Translations under genes and position numbers: made by a program
Part shown: positions 19,944 through 30,689 of the stretch, piece after piece
How the letters are laid out: each line of letters begins with the position of its first letter
Position numbering within the stretch: position 1 is the first letter of the stretch
From: Brachionus manjavacas
Lineage: Eukaryota; Rotifera; Eurotatoria; Ploima; Brachionidae
Length of the DNA: 64,000 nt
Direction: 5' to 3'
Assembly (NCBI GenBank): GCA_019054805.1
Contig: JAHQIY010000009.1
Span: 2,604,001-2,668,000 of the forward strand
Notes under the pieces: generated by a model
Databases searched by the model: none
What the model was told of the DNA's origin: nothing
Seen by the model: the letters and a program-made list of their open reading frames with translations, nothing else

Positions 19944-19994
19944 AACTATGCCGTTTGCCGGTCCCAAGCCCGGATGAAAAAATAGGAGGGTGAC
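19939..19994 (+). ncRNA. twister ribozyme (type P1), downstream member, copy B
   Basis: Same as 7302-7357: P1 GUCA/UGAC, P2 CUAU/AUAG, P4 CCGG/CCGG. Predicted cleavage between 19943 and 19944. Confidence 0.88.
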
Positions 19995-20446
19995 TTATCT
20001 TTTTTGAAAAATACCATTTTATCTAAAACTTTTTTCTAAAATCACATGAAACACTGACTCCAAATACAATTTCCAAATATAAACTTAAAATTCATTATTA
20101 TTTGATCAAATATTAGACAAAATTCCAAATATTGTAATTATTATTTGGAATAACAGACACTAAAAAAACTTGTATTGTATTGCTCTAAAAAAACAATAAG
20201 TTAAAATCAATTTTCATCGATCAATTTTTTGAGTTTAGTTTGACTGCCCAATATTTACCCGTAAATACATTATTTAATTTTTTTATATGAGCTCTAACAA
20301 ACTGAGTTTATAATTGAGCCTTCTCTACACATATTGTAAATGATTTCGAGTAGAGTAACCGCCTCTCTATCTGGGACAATTAACATACACTATTTACTAT
20401 TTACTATTTTATAAGCACTTACTATTTTGTTCATTTTGCTCCACTT

Positions 20447-20981
20447 ATCCAAAAACCCAAACCTGAGACCGTTTCATGTCCTTGCCGCTACTATAATTGA
20501 CGCGCGCATAGAGACTTTCGTCTATTTCTACAATCTTTCCATCCCCTCCAAGCAACAAATTATTTTTGTCCTTTCCAAGACTAGCCAAATGTCTTAAGTG
20601 ATATAAAAGACTTGATACAACTTCTTTAATATTTTTTCTAATAAGTTCATTTGAATCATACTTATAGATTTTGAAATTGTCAATTGGCTAGAACAACATT
20701 TTATCAAGCTTGTAATAATTTTCGGGGATTTTTTAAACTAATGATAAAAAAGACCAATCATATTCTGTTTTGGATCCTCCACAACTCGAACATCTCTAAT
20801 ACAAAAGTGTATTATTTGCATTTTTATTGCGCTTTTGTAACCATGGTGACATCTCTTGATCATATTTTTTACAATTCAAGTTAAGACATTTCCGGACTGA
20901 GAAATGCACAACACCATATTCCAATAGTCTTAAATAAATCATATACTCATCGATGTTTATAATATGTTGTTTAATATCCAT
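20447..20981 (-). pseudogene. Merlin (ISXO2-like) transposase remnant, copy B
   Basis: Same reading as at 7810-8344, with the IVEIDESLYARV block near the low-coordinate end and the same stop codons. The shared lesions show it was already dead when the composite was copied. Confidence 0.7.
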
Positions 20982-21524
20982 TTTGAAAAGTAATAAAAAA
21001 TCTGTTAAAATTTGATTTTCTTCAATTTTGTTGAATAATGACTGTAATCAATTTTTTAAAAAAGATCTTTATAAATTTTAAAATTTCCCATAATTATCAT
21101 CACAAAAATTAATTTAAAAAAATCAACTAATAAAAAATTTTATTTATATTTCAAGAATTAGGGGTGATGTCATCATAACACTAAGAATGTTATAATATAG
21201 TTTTTTCTCGTTATCATTGATTATTTTATAATATTATTTTTGATTACAAAAATAACTTTTTTGTTATCAGACTGTTCACATTAACGGTATGCTGCCCGTT
21301 GATAACATTTAGTGTTATCACCTGATAACTAGACCCGATTTTTCTAAGAGATTATCAATGAACTTATTTGTATGGAAAATAGCTTTTGAATTATGAATGA
21401 GAAGGATTGATCAAGCAGGCGATTGTTCTGAATCTATCGATTGATTTAAATAATCATATAAATTTTCGGAAATCTATTAATTAATCTATATCATTATTAA
21501 GTAGATGTCCGAAACTAAATCAGA

Positions 21525-21720
21525 TATTTTTACCTATACCAATTTTATCAGCTTCCGTTGAACGTACATTTTCATTTCTAAAAAGAATTTAGACAAGGGA
21601 TTAGAAACTTAATATCACAAGAACGTCTTTCTAGTTTAGCGATTTTAAATATTGAAAAAAAAATAGAAATAATAGAAAGACTTGTTTCAACTAAATGCTT
21701 TATAATTTTTAATATCATCT
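21525..21720 (+). pseudogene. hAT transposase C-terminal remnant, copy B
   Basis: Plus-strand sequence for FLPIPILSASVERTFS and SQERLSSLAILNIEKK, as in copy A, followed by the element's 3' end. Confidence 0.65.
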
Positions 21721-22142
21721 ATTTCCATTCAATTAGCCAACTAAAAATAATTTTCGTAGTAAAATTTTTTTTTGAATATGTATTGTATTGTAAATGTTTT
21801 TTTTGCACCCTCCTCTAGCACCCCATATCAGTCATTTGAGTTCACCATACTTCTAAACAAATCCTGAGTACGTCACTGGAGGGACGCTCAAGTCTGATGT
21901 ATAAATTGTGCTATTTGCAATATTATATGCACATTTTTGTAGCTCAGAAACTGGAGCAAAAAAAAAGAGTCTTTTTTGACACAAATATTGATTGATGACT
22001 TTAAATTTGGAAACTTAAAATAAAAAAATAGATTTAAAAGTAAAGTAATGAGGCAGTATCCGGAAGCGTATCAAAATAACAATTATCGAAATAGCTAAAA
22101 ATATACCTGAGATTTTTATTTAAATCAAATTAGCTAAATTAA

Positions 22143-23545
22143 AAATAGCTAAATGCCAATTAAAAATAGCTATAAAAAAATAGCTATAAACAAAAATTAA
22201 TTAAATTAAAATAGCTAATTTATTTTTTTACTCAATTTAAATAAAAATCCAAAAAAAATCATAAAAATCAAAAAAATCATCCCTAATATTAATATTTTAA
22301 AAGTAAACATAAACTAATTAAAGTTTTTTCTTTATCGGACGAATCATATTCTTTGATTATATTTTGGATACGTTCGTCTAGCAATAAATATTTTGGCTTT
22401 CTTCTATAAATTACTCCTGTTTTTAATCTAACAAGTTCATTTTCTGTTTTTTTTTATTCCTTTATTAGCGAATATACCAACGAATAGAACAACGGATGTT
22501 TATTCAACATACTCGTAATTATTAGAAAAATTATCAATTCAATAAAATAAAATTGAATTAATTAAAATTTAACTAACTGAAAAAGCGTTGTGCCAAGCTT
22601 CCACGAAGTTGTTGGTTCTTGGCAAACACTGCTAATTCTTCAATCGAATCCATTTACTTATTACTTATAAAATAAATCACAATAAAATGTTTATTTAATT
22701 GAAAGCTTTTTTGAAACTTTTGTTTTTTATCTCTGTGTCTGCTATAAAATAAAGATGCAAAAAAGACAATATTTCTTTTTGATATTATGTTACAAATCTA
22801 ATAATGTTCATTAGGCATTTTTTTTATTTTTCAATTTTAAATACGAATCCTTATATTGCAAATCTTGATGAATGATTTCGTTATTTATAATTTGTAATAC
22901 ACTTGATTAAATTAAATGAATGTATTATTTCAATTCCAACAGAACTTTACAAAATTGAATCAGAATCCTATTAAAATTTTCATACTGAAAACAAGAAACT
23001 TCATTTAGGCTTCCTTTATTTCTAATCTATTTCATATCGGAAGGGCAAAGCATAAAACAGATGCAAGATATTCGTTCGCTTTTCAATGTTTGATATAATT
23101 AATTTCGCGTGGATCTCTAAGAAAAAATTGAGGGACTCTGATTTCTTGCACTTTCTATTTATATTAAGGAGATGAGGTCTAAGAGAAAACTTTTAATTTT
23201 GACATTTTTTAATCAAACCAATATTCTGCTAATTTGCGGATTAATTCCCTTTAAAATTGAATGCATGTAGTCTATCATAGTACCTTTTGTTGGATAAAAA
23301 TGTTTTAATCCATTTAAAGACTTCAAAGTTGCCTAAAGTTAGTGAAAGAGATTTAATGATAATGATTTAATGATTAAAGCCAAAATTAATGACTCGAAAG
23401 CCAAAGCTAAATGAAGTCAGGTAATAACAAGACTCAAGGCTAGAAAGTCTTTGTTTAATATTGGTTAACAAGTTTTGTTGAAATGGAAAAATCAAGTGAA
23501 TCCGACACGCTGTATGATCCAATTCCATTTAAAACTGTGAATACC
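22143..23545 (-). repeat. right arm of the 1.4 kb inverted repeat
   Basis: Reverse complement of 17288-18677. It has a small extra duplication of an AAATAGCTATAAA-like unit near 22163-22190. The spacer between the arms is about 3.5 kb and contains copy B of the twister composite. Confidence 0.85.
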
Positions 23546-23963
23546 ATTTTTTAAACTTATTTAAAAAAAGAGGCAATCATAAAGCCATATGTTAGTATAA
23601 ACACAGATAAGAAATCTAATAAACCGTTGTTAGGTAATTGGTTATTAACTGAGACTAGGTTAAAATTGATAGTGATGTAAAAACTGAGCACGGTGACTGT
23701 TCATCTCGGACAACGTCAGAACCTGTTGACGTTGTCCAAGATGAAAGTGCTCAAAGATCAAATAACACCGAAAGTTTTAATACTGTTGAAGAAGCTGATT
23801 GCGCGGACACATTAGAAGAAGCCTTAAATGAGGAAGAGGAGAGTGGAGATATGACTTATGATGAAGACGTGGATAAAGGTGAAGATGAGATGGGAGAAAT
23901 TCAGGCAAGGCCGCAAAGAACCAAGAAAAAACCGAATAGATATAGAAATCCAGTCCCACATTA
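23482..23963 (+). pseudogene. Ty3/gypsy deletion derivative: gag start and integrase C-terminal tail
   Basis: ATG at 23482 opens MEKSSESDTLYDPIPFKTVN. After a deletion and stops, an acidic stretch (EEALNEEEESGDMTYDED) leads to ARPQRTKKKPNRYRNPVPH and a stop at 23961-23963. A basic PxRxxRxxxPPxRY-like tail is typical of the end of gypsy integrases. Gag, protease, reverse transcriptase and the integrase core are absent, so this is an internally deleted copy. Confidence 0.6.
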
Positions 23964-24288
23964 ACAGATGGTCAACAAAAGAAGAAATTTTTTTATTTAA
24001 TTACTTAGACGTTTTATTTTATTCATTTAGAAAATTAATATTTTGGGCAATATTTTAACTTAAACTATTTAGTTTTTTCACTATTTAGCATTTTGCGCAC
24101 GGCACTAGTTTTATTCTTGTATAATTAGTAACAATTTTAAATAATAAACATAGTCATTATTTCATTCTATGAAATTATAATTTGTTATCTCTCTCTTGTA
24201 TTTAACATACTAAGCTTTTGCCACAGAGTGGCCACTTTCTATTTTAGAATAAACTATTAAACGGTATCAGCTTGTTTTATTCATTTAT
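23964..24288 (+). other. possible gypsy 3' end or LTR, no partner seen
   Basis: The stop is followed by a purine run (AAAAGAAGAAA) like a polypurine tract, then about 300 AT-rich bases that could be an LTR. I found no matching upstream LTR in the window, so the assignment is weak. Confidence 0.25.
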
Positions 24289-24660
24289 TCAACAAACAAA
24301 CCAAATATTTTTCAGTTTTTGGCACCATTCTAATCTATTAAAATTTTTGTCTAGAGTTGGTGTTACATGTCGTTCTCTCAGAATTGCTTGATTTGGTAGC
24401 CCTTCGTCAGTGCAAATTCTGATACTTTCAGGCTGATTTAGCTTTTGAACAATTACTTTCGGGAAACCCATGGAGTTGGACCTTTAATTGGCTCAATTAT
24501 ATCAGTATTAAGCTTGTACTGGATTTCATTTTCAACAGTTTCTCTTAAGTGAAACGGTACACAAAAGCGATTTTCGTGAAAGTATTCATAGCCACACAGA
24601 CCACAAGTTTGTTCCTTCGGATGTTTTTTTTGGTAAAACTTAGAGTTGCTCAACTTCTTT
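24289..24660 (-). pseudogene. Ty3/gypsy fragment: gag zinc knuckle fused to reverse-transcriptase start
   Basis: On the minus strand, KKHPKEQTCGLCGYEYFHEN (a zinc-knuckle beginning) is joined directly to the reverse-transcriptase entry segment FHLRETVENEIQYKLNTDII, then PTPWVS. After a frameshift it continues LNQPESIRICTDEGLPNQAI and LRERHVTPTLD. The protease is deleted and the catalytic YxDD is not reached. It belongs to a different gypsy lineage from the element at 27.6-29.5 kb. Confidence 0.7.
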
Positions 24661-24699
24661 GCTGGCTTACTTGTTCGTGTGACAACTTTATTTATATAT

Positions 24700-25030
24700 T
24701 CTAATTGTTCACTACGACTAAGTATGCTTCATTAACGGAGTTCAAAGGCTGGCGTCTGATGGCCTCGATTGTCCAGCAGGGAACACCAGAACTTGTCATC
24801 GTGCAATTGAGCGCCAGTTGGTTCGCAACTGCGAGGCACGCACCAACTTCCTCACGAACAGGACTGCAGGTGACTGGAATGCCCTCGATGCAGCGACCAG
24901 ATGCGTAACTATTACCAACACATTTAAAAACTGAATTGATAAACAACTGGGTTTCCACTATATAAGACAACATCCACCAAAATCAATTTACACACATTAT
25001 AAGCACATGAAAAAAAAAAAAAAATAAAAA
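24700..25030 (+). pseudogene. LINE 3' coding end with poly-A tail
   Basis: The plus strand encodes AIERQLVRNCEARTNFLTNR followed by TAGDWNALDAATRC, the C-terminal block typical of non-LTR reverse transcriptases (NFFxNRVxxxWNxLP). A short 3' end and an A-run follow at about 25009-25024. It is a 5'-truncated insertion lying between gag (25220-25500) and the zinc-knuckle piece of the minus-strand gypsy remnant. The minus-strand 90-codon ORF here is a shadow. Confidence 0.65.
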
Positions 25031-25129
25031 TTGACAAACTAAAAATAGGATATTAGAAAATATGTAAAAACAAAATAAATTAATATAATTTGTAAAAATA
25101 AGCTATTATTCAATAGCTTATTTAAAAAA

Positions 25130-25232
25130 AGAGGCAATTGGCTGTTAAAGTTGGGCGTCTACGTGCGCCACTACTTGGAGACCAAAGTCTCCCACAGCAT
25201 TTATACTACTACTGCTACTACTAAAAGCCAAT
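25130..25232 (+). repeat. possible LINE tail ending in an ACT-rich microsatellite
   Basis: About 60 G+C-richer bases end in TACTACTACTGCTACTACTA. The minus-strand LINE at 46.5 kb ends in the same ACT microsatellite, so this may be a very short LINE 3' insertion into the gypsy gag. Weakly supported. Confidence 0.35.
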
Positions 25233-25500
25233 TCTAGTAATCGACTCACAAATTTGTCGATTGGTTCATCATGGTGTTGTTTTAATTGTTTTAATTTGCC
25301 TAAATTGGGAAATTCTTAGTCATTTATTTCTAGTAGGTTGAAAATAAACAGTAAGCTTGTCGACTACCTGTTGAAACGTGTACTCATCTGACTTTAAATT
25401 TGCGAATATAGCGTAAGTTCTTGGGCCAATGCTGTTAGTTTGTATTTGAATTATTTTTCTCTCGTCGCAAAATGTGATATCTTAATGTTGGATTGAACTC
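25225..25500 (-). pseudogene. Ty3/gypsy gag remnant
   Basis: The minus strand reads IGPRTYAIFANLKSDEYTFQ then VVDKLTVYFQPTRN, and after a stop EPIDKFVSRLLELAF. This is the gag capsid region common to Ty3/gypsy elements (a long helix, then DxFVxxLxxLA). It appears to belong to the same minus-strand copy as 24289-24660, separated by the LINE insertion. Confidence 0.6.
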
Positions 25501-25504
25501 TAAG

Positions 25505-26160
25505 CCGAAGAGCAGCTGTGTGTAAAATAAAAAGCGTGGTTTTTATGTAAATAATTTATTCTGTATAAAAAGTGATTATTTTTTATTTTATTACCCTTCT
25601 CTTATAAGCGTATATAATTTAGTATATACTGTAAAGATATACATCTTTAGATAAAAAAAACGATTGACAGGAAAATGTATAAAATAGTCACATGATTTAG
25701 ATAGTAAAAAAAAACTCTTATGAAGTTGAGAAAAGTAAAAATTAAGACATCACAGAAATCAGCTTTTGAATTATGAATGAGAAAGATGGATCAAGCAAGC
25801 AATTGTTCTTAATCTTTCGCTTGATATTACTTGATAAATTTTTTGGGAATTTTATTCAAATTTCAACATGTCTTTGAAAACTTGAATTTCAACTAAGGTT
25901 TCTAATTATGCATTCTTTACAAAATGAAGTAAACTTTGACAAGTCTTCTTGATTATTAGACAAAATATCTTTAAGATTTTTTTTCTTGTATATTTTTTGG
26001 AGAGTCCTTAAGTCAATTCTTTGTAAGAAAATAATGACCAAGTCTCTATTTTTTTAATAAATATCATCGAAAATTTTTGCATATACAAAAATTCGACTTA
26101 AATCTAGTTTTTCTACTAATCTATTTGTTTCAAGGCTAAAGATTATAAAATTTCTGTGCA
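25505..26160. other. AT-rich segment with a divergent hAT-related piece
   Basis: Positions 25761-25830 resemble the hAT-flanking sequence at 8748-8815 (AGCTTTTGAATTATGAATGA). Minus-strand open pieces near 25900-26000 have no recognisable motif. Confidence 0.4.
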
Positions 26161-26425
26161 ATAAAATATTGGGCAGTCAAACTAAACTCAAAAAATTGAT
26201 CGATGAAAATTGATTTTAACTTATTGTTTTTTTAGAGCAATACAATACAAGTTTTTTTAGTGTCTGTTATTCCAAATAATAATTACAATATTTGGAATTT
26301 TGTCTAATATTTGATCAAATAATAATGAATTTTAAGTTTATATTTGGAAATTGTATTTGGAGTCAGTGTTTCATGTGATTTTAGAAAAAAGTTTTAGATA
26401 AAATGGTATTTTTCAAAAAAGATAA

Positions 26426-26481
26426 GTCACCCTCCTATTTTTTCATCCGGGCTTGGGACCGGCAAACGGCATAGTTATGAC
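26426..26481 (-). ncRNA. twister ribozyme (type P1), downstream member, copy C
   Basis: Minus-strand equivalent of 7302-7357 with identical core and stems. Predicted cleavage between 26477 and 26476. Confidence 0.88.
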
Positions 26482-26879
26482 GGCGTCTTCCCCTAAGAAG
26501 CACGTGGGACGTTCATCATAAACAGCGTCACTCATCCGAGCACTTAAAGACTGCGAACTCGACAACTATTTAGACTAGCTTGGAACCACAAACCAAGCGA
26601 CAATCTCTTTAAGAGAGAATGCCTTAACTTTAACGCTTCCAAAGTTACGGCTATCCAAAGAGGGTCAGCTGTAAAACAAGTTCTTGCTCTGTTAAGATTC
26701 TATACTGGGTGATGGTCGAAGCCAGCGGCACCCTCATACGACAAGACTAGGACAAAGACCCGTAGATCTATGTACCCGTAATACAGCTCTTCTTTGGACT
26801 CGTAGAAGACCACATTGTGTGGCTGCCACCACCCTCCTCTTTTCTCATCCTGGGCTTGGGACCGGCTTACGGCAGAGTT
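26477..26879 (-). ncRNA. 403-nt unit between two twister cleavage sites, copy C
   Basis: Same unit as copies A and B read on the minus strand; no lesion in either ribozyme core relative to them. Confidence 0.6.
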
Positions 26880-26886
26880 ATGGCGC
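26825..26886 (-). ncRNA. twister ribozyme (type P1), upstream member, copy C
   Basis: Minus-strand equivalent of 6898-6959 with the same extra A in P4. Predicted cleavage between 26880 and 26879. Confidence 0.85.
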
Positions 26887-27302
26887 ATTTAAATCTTATT
26901 TTTATCATTGCTTCTTTGAATTTTTTCTGAATTTAAAAAGAAAAATTGTTTTACTAATTTCAAGCATGTGAACCTTTACAACTGAATATTAAAGTTTAGT
27001 TTTAACTTGAGTTAAAATGCCTCATCTTAATCAAAAAAATTAATTTTCAATATCTTTTAATTATTCAGGACTTGTGGTATGAAAATTGAAGAAAAGTCTT
27101 AAACTAAATACATAATTTGTCAGTTTTTTTTTGATTTTTTACATTTAAAAAACTCTCAATTTGTTGTCTCTTTATGTCGATTTAATTCCAATTACAAATA
27201 TTTACAAAATACTTTTTTAAAATGATGAGTTTAATTATAACATTTAAGTAAATTGTAAATAGAACGTAAAAGAAATATTAATAGAAAATAACTTAATTAA
27301 AT

Positions 27303-27365
27303 TTTTTCCGACGATTTCTTTACTATATCAGATATTTTTTACTACACCAACTTCATAATATCTTA
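27303..27365 (+). pseudogene. short hAT dimerisation-domain sliver
   Basis: PTISLLYQIFFTTPTS matches the opening of the hAT C-terminal block seen at 31665 and then stops matching. Confidence 0.45.
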
Positions 27366-27599
27366 TTATTTTTTGGTTCATTTGTTTCTATTATTGCGTT
27401 GACAATTAGGAAAAATAAAAGAAATTTACAATATAATAAAGATTTTGGTTTAGTTTCTGAAAAAACATATTGAATCACAAACGATTGGATCTCCTTCGAA
27501 AATGAACTAAAATCAACCTTCAGAAATATAAATCGTAGAAAATTCGATCTGAATTAATATCTTTAAAAAGCAGGGAAGATCTATTAATTGAAAATTATG

Positions 27600-29495
27600 T
27601 AAGTAAATTTTTAACCCTTACTAATAAAACATCATTCATAGCAGAAGATGAAAAGATGTTTCACTTAATTCAAGGATTAAAAGAATCTACATAAAATGAA
27701 CTCGTATGTCGTATTATCTAAAAGTTAAATTCAGCCATTCCCTTAGCTATTCAATTTGAATCTTTTACAAATAGTAAAGTGTTGCTTAAATTAATTATTT
27801 CTAAAATAACAAATCCAAGAATAATGTTTTATTCAAAAAGCAATTCAGATACAATTTAGAAAAGGTTAAAAATAATACACAAACTAAAAATAAATCAGAT
27901 ACTTCTAGAAGGTTTAAAAATTTTTCTTCAGTCGACAATAAAAACCAAAATGAAAAAATTATTTGTTTAAGGTGCAAACGTAAAGGACACTTTGCTGATA
28001 CATGTAGATCAGACCTAAAAAAAATTAATAATGTCTCATGTAACTCTGATGACTTGTAAAGCGATAAAATTTATGTTTTAAATGATCCTAGATTCCTAGC
28101 ATTATTGGTAGAATTGAAGGTATGTCAATGAAGATAGGTTTGGACAGCGGTGCATATCACTCTGTGATGAATCACATGACCCCAATTAGTAATAAATTCG
28201 AAATATTATGTACATATAAGAGAATTAAAACCGCTACAGGAATTATTTCATGGGGCTTCTGGTTTTACTAAACCAGTTGAAGTCGATATTTGTGTGAACA
28301 AATGTATTTAAGAATTCATCGTTTTTGATCATGATGATCATGATGTTCTTCTTAGAATAGATTGGCTCCATAAAACAAGAGCTGGAATTTTTCCATCTCA
28401 TGGTTTAATTGAATTCCCATCGTGTAAGTTGAGTTTTGATAGAGACAAATTGGAGTTAAGCTGTGATGTTTTTGAGGTTTTCACAGCCGATATAGATGAA
28501 TTTCAACAAAAATATGATTATTTTTGGCAAACTTCAGATTTTAAAATGGTACCAAAGGGTGAACTAAATCAATCTCAACAATTGATCTTTAAAGATTTTT
28601 ATAATGAAGCAACCAAGCTATATTCTTCATTAATGATTAATGAATCAACGCCTCCTCTGTATACACATGCATACCGAAAATCGCAAAGTGAAAGGAATTT
28701 CCTCAAAAAAGATTGTGAGAAAATGGTAAACGCAAAAATAATTCAACCATTTAAGTCGCCCTGGTCTTCTCCAGTAATAGTGGTTCCCGAAAAAGATGGC
28801 TCGAAGCGAATCTGTATTGATTATAGAAAATTAAATGAAGTGACTATTACAGAAAAATGGCCTTTACCAAATTGGGACTCAAATTGGTTCACAGTAATTG
28901 ATCTTAAATCTGGTTATTGGCAAATAAAAATGAATGAAAATTTAATCCCATTAAGTGCTTTTACCACGCCCGTTCGAAATTTTGAATTCTTAAGATTACC
29001 TTTTGGTCTAAAGTATGCTCCTACTGATTTTAGCAGAAAAATGAACATTATATTCGGCAAACAAGATTCTGAAGAAATCTATATAGTTAATATTACAATA
29101 CATTTAAAAAGTTTTGGAAATGTACAACAAATATAGAGGTTTCGTTAAAAATTTCTCTATCATTGCACAACCATTATTTAAGCTATGCTCAAAAAATATT
29201 ATATTTGAATGGGACAAGGAATGCGAGGAAACATTTGAAAACTTAAAAATCAAATTATGTTTATATCCAAGACTTAGAATATTTGACCCACAAAATCCTT
29301 GTGTATTGTACGTAGATGCATCTAGCTTCGCTTTAGGAACTGAACTAACGCAAAAAGATGAAAAAGGAAAGGATTTTATTGTTTCATTGGCATCTAAATT
29401 ACTGTCTAAATCAAATAAAATTAAAAAAAAAAAGAAGAAAAACACAAAATTTTTAAATATTTATCTAAAAAATATCTATTTGATAGACCCTTAAC
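27600..29495 (+). pseudogene. Ty3/gypsy retrotransposon remnant: gag, protease, RT, RNase H start
   Basis: Plus-strand pieces appear in canonical order. A gag C-terminus with zinc knuckle CLRCKRKGHFADTC lies at 27965-28006. The aspartic protease has GLDSGAYHSVM near 28140. The reverse transcriptase (28429-29136) has FKSPWSSPVIVVPEKDGSKR, ICIDYRKLN, TVIDLKSGYWQIK and LPFGLKYAP. The RNase H start (29114-29445) has VDASSFALGTELTQKDEKGK. At the position of the catalytic YxDD the sequence reads YIVNI, after which a frameshift and a deletion remove the rest of the palm. No LTR was recognised. The copy is nonfunctional. Its protease segment is closely matched at 17113-17280. Confidence 0.82.
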
Positions 29496-29559
29496 TTTCG
29501 ACCATGCTAAAAAATCAGTTTCATATTTTTATTATCATTTTTAATCCCAAGCAAAAGAG

Positions 29560-29665
29560 AAAAAAATTGATCGATGAAAATTGATTTTAACCTATTTTTT
29601 TTTAGAGCAATACAATAGTGTCTGTTATCCAAAAAAACAATTACAATATTTGGAATGTTTTCTCA
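29560..29665 (-). repeat. fragment of the composite repeat (copy D)
   Basis: About 100 bases match, in reverse, the AT-rich segment 7490-7590 of copy A (ATCGATGAAAATTGATTTTA and flanks). No ribozyme is included. Confidence 0.6.
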
Positions 29666-29669
29666 ACTC

Positions 29670-30335
29670 ATTATTGTCAAAAAAAGTACAAAAACTAAAT
29701 TTTGATTAATGTTTGAAAAATGAAAGGGATTGTTAAGAAAACCAAAATCGTTTCATTTGGATTTCTAAGAACTTGGAATTTTGTGAAATCTCTAAAAGTT
29801 TCATAACTCAATTAAAAGTACTCATAATGTCTTGATTCCGGTTGTTTTTTTTAGTTTCCTATCTAGTGGTTGCACCTTTACTTTCCTTTACAATTAAAGT
29901 AATCACTTTTTAAAACATGCAGAAATTTTTCCTTTTCTTTTCTCCTTATTTGTTTTAAAATTTAAAAAGTTTTAAACCTTTTTCTTCCCCCTTTTCTTAA
30001 CAGGAGCGAATTATTACAATATTATTAAATTAACTTTCACGAAAATTGATGTTTTTTTTTTGGTTTATTCACAATACTAGAGACAAGGTTTTTAAAAAAA
30101 TTTTGGTTTTTGTAATGAGAATTAGGCAAAATACTTTTCATTTATTTTTTGTTAAATATTTTATAGTATATCAAAAACTGGATATGAGATAATATTAATA
30201 TAAATAACGATCGATACTTGCTGTTTGATCTAAATAATCCGTAGAAAATTTTTTTTTCCATAAGTTTTAAATTATTACAAAATATAAAATTAATGGACAA
30301 TTTTGAATTATGTCACAGATTTTAACGCATGGGCA
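29670..30335. other. AT-rich stretch
   Basis: I see no gene or recognisable element here. Confidence 0.5.
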
Positions 30336-30339
30336 TTAT

Positions 30340-30535
30340 TTCGCATAATGTATGTGATCATTGTTGAGCAACAATTAAATTGGTCAAACGTAAACTATAT
30401 AGTCAAGAAAATAATATGCTTTCATTGCGCTGTAAAAATGGTAAACTTCAAAGATACAGAAGTAAGACGCATGGATCTTATCATGGAAACTTATCAGTTA
30501 AATATAATTTGATTATTTTTCTGAAATATTTAAAT
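30340..30535 (+). pseudogene. Merlin (ISXO2-like) transposase N-terminal sliver
   Basis: The plus strand reads NNMLSLRCKNGKLQRYRSKT, then HGSYHGNLSVKYNLIIFLKY and a stop. The RC...RKGSFF...LSL pattern is the entry to the Merlin/IS1595 transposase. It is short, and the DDE core is missing. Confidence 0.45.
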
Positions 30536-30689
30536 ATGAATTAAAAATATATATTTTTCTTACAAATTCCAACAATAACAACTTCCAAAAATAATAAAAT
30601 ATGCTTAATTCTTTATGTGCTAAAATTATCTCTAAAAACAATTAGTTGAAAACATAAAGAAAAATAGACGTCTTTTTTCCCTTCCATCT

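Larger units (their letters stand above)
19398..21880 (+). mobile_element. composite repeat, copy B (twister pair, Merlin and hAT remnants)
   Basis: It is colinear with copy A from 19398 to about 21650 and nearly identical, including both ribozymes, the Merlin remnant on the minus strand (20447-20981), the hairpin piece (21162-21335) and the hAT C-terminus (21525-21660). Beyond 21660 it carries the outer end not present in copy A (to about 21880), which instead matches 31880-32090. Confidence 0.75.
26160..27060 (-). mobile_element. composite repeat, copy C (inverted, partial, twister pair)
   Basis: Reverse complement of copy A positions about 6625-7610, including both ribozymes but not the Merlin and hAT parts. 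It carries the same one-base difference as copy B (403-nt unit). Its orientation is opposite to copies A and B. Confidence 0.75.

Noticed and set aside
23964-24288. Gypsy LTR
   Set aside because: Listed only as a weak possibility because no second LTR copy could be found in the window.
24701-24973. 90-codon cysteine-containing minus-strand ORF (also at 19074-19319)
   Set aside because: The opposite strand encodes a recognisable LINE C-terminal block followed by an A-run, so this ORF is a shadow.
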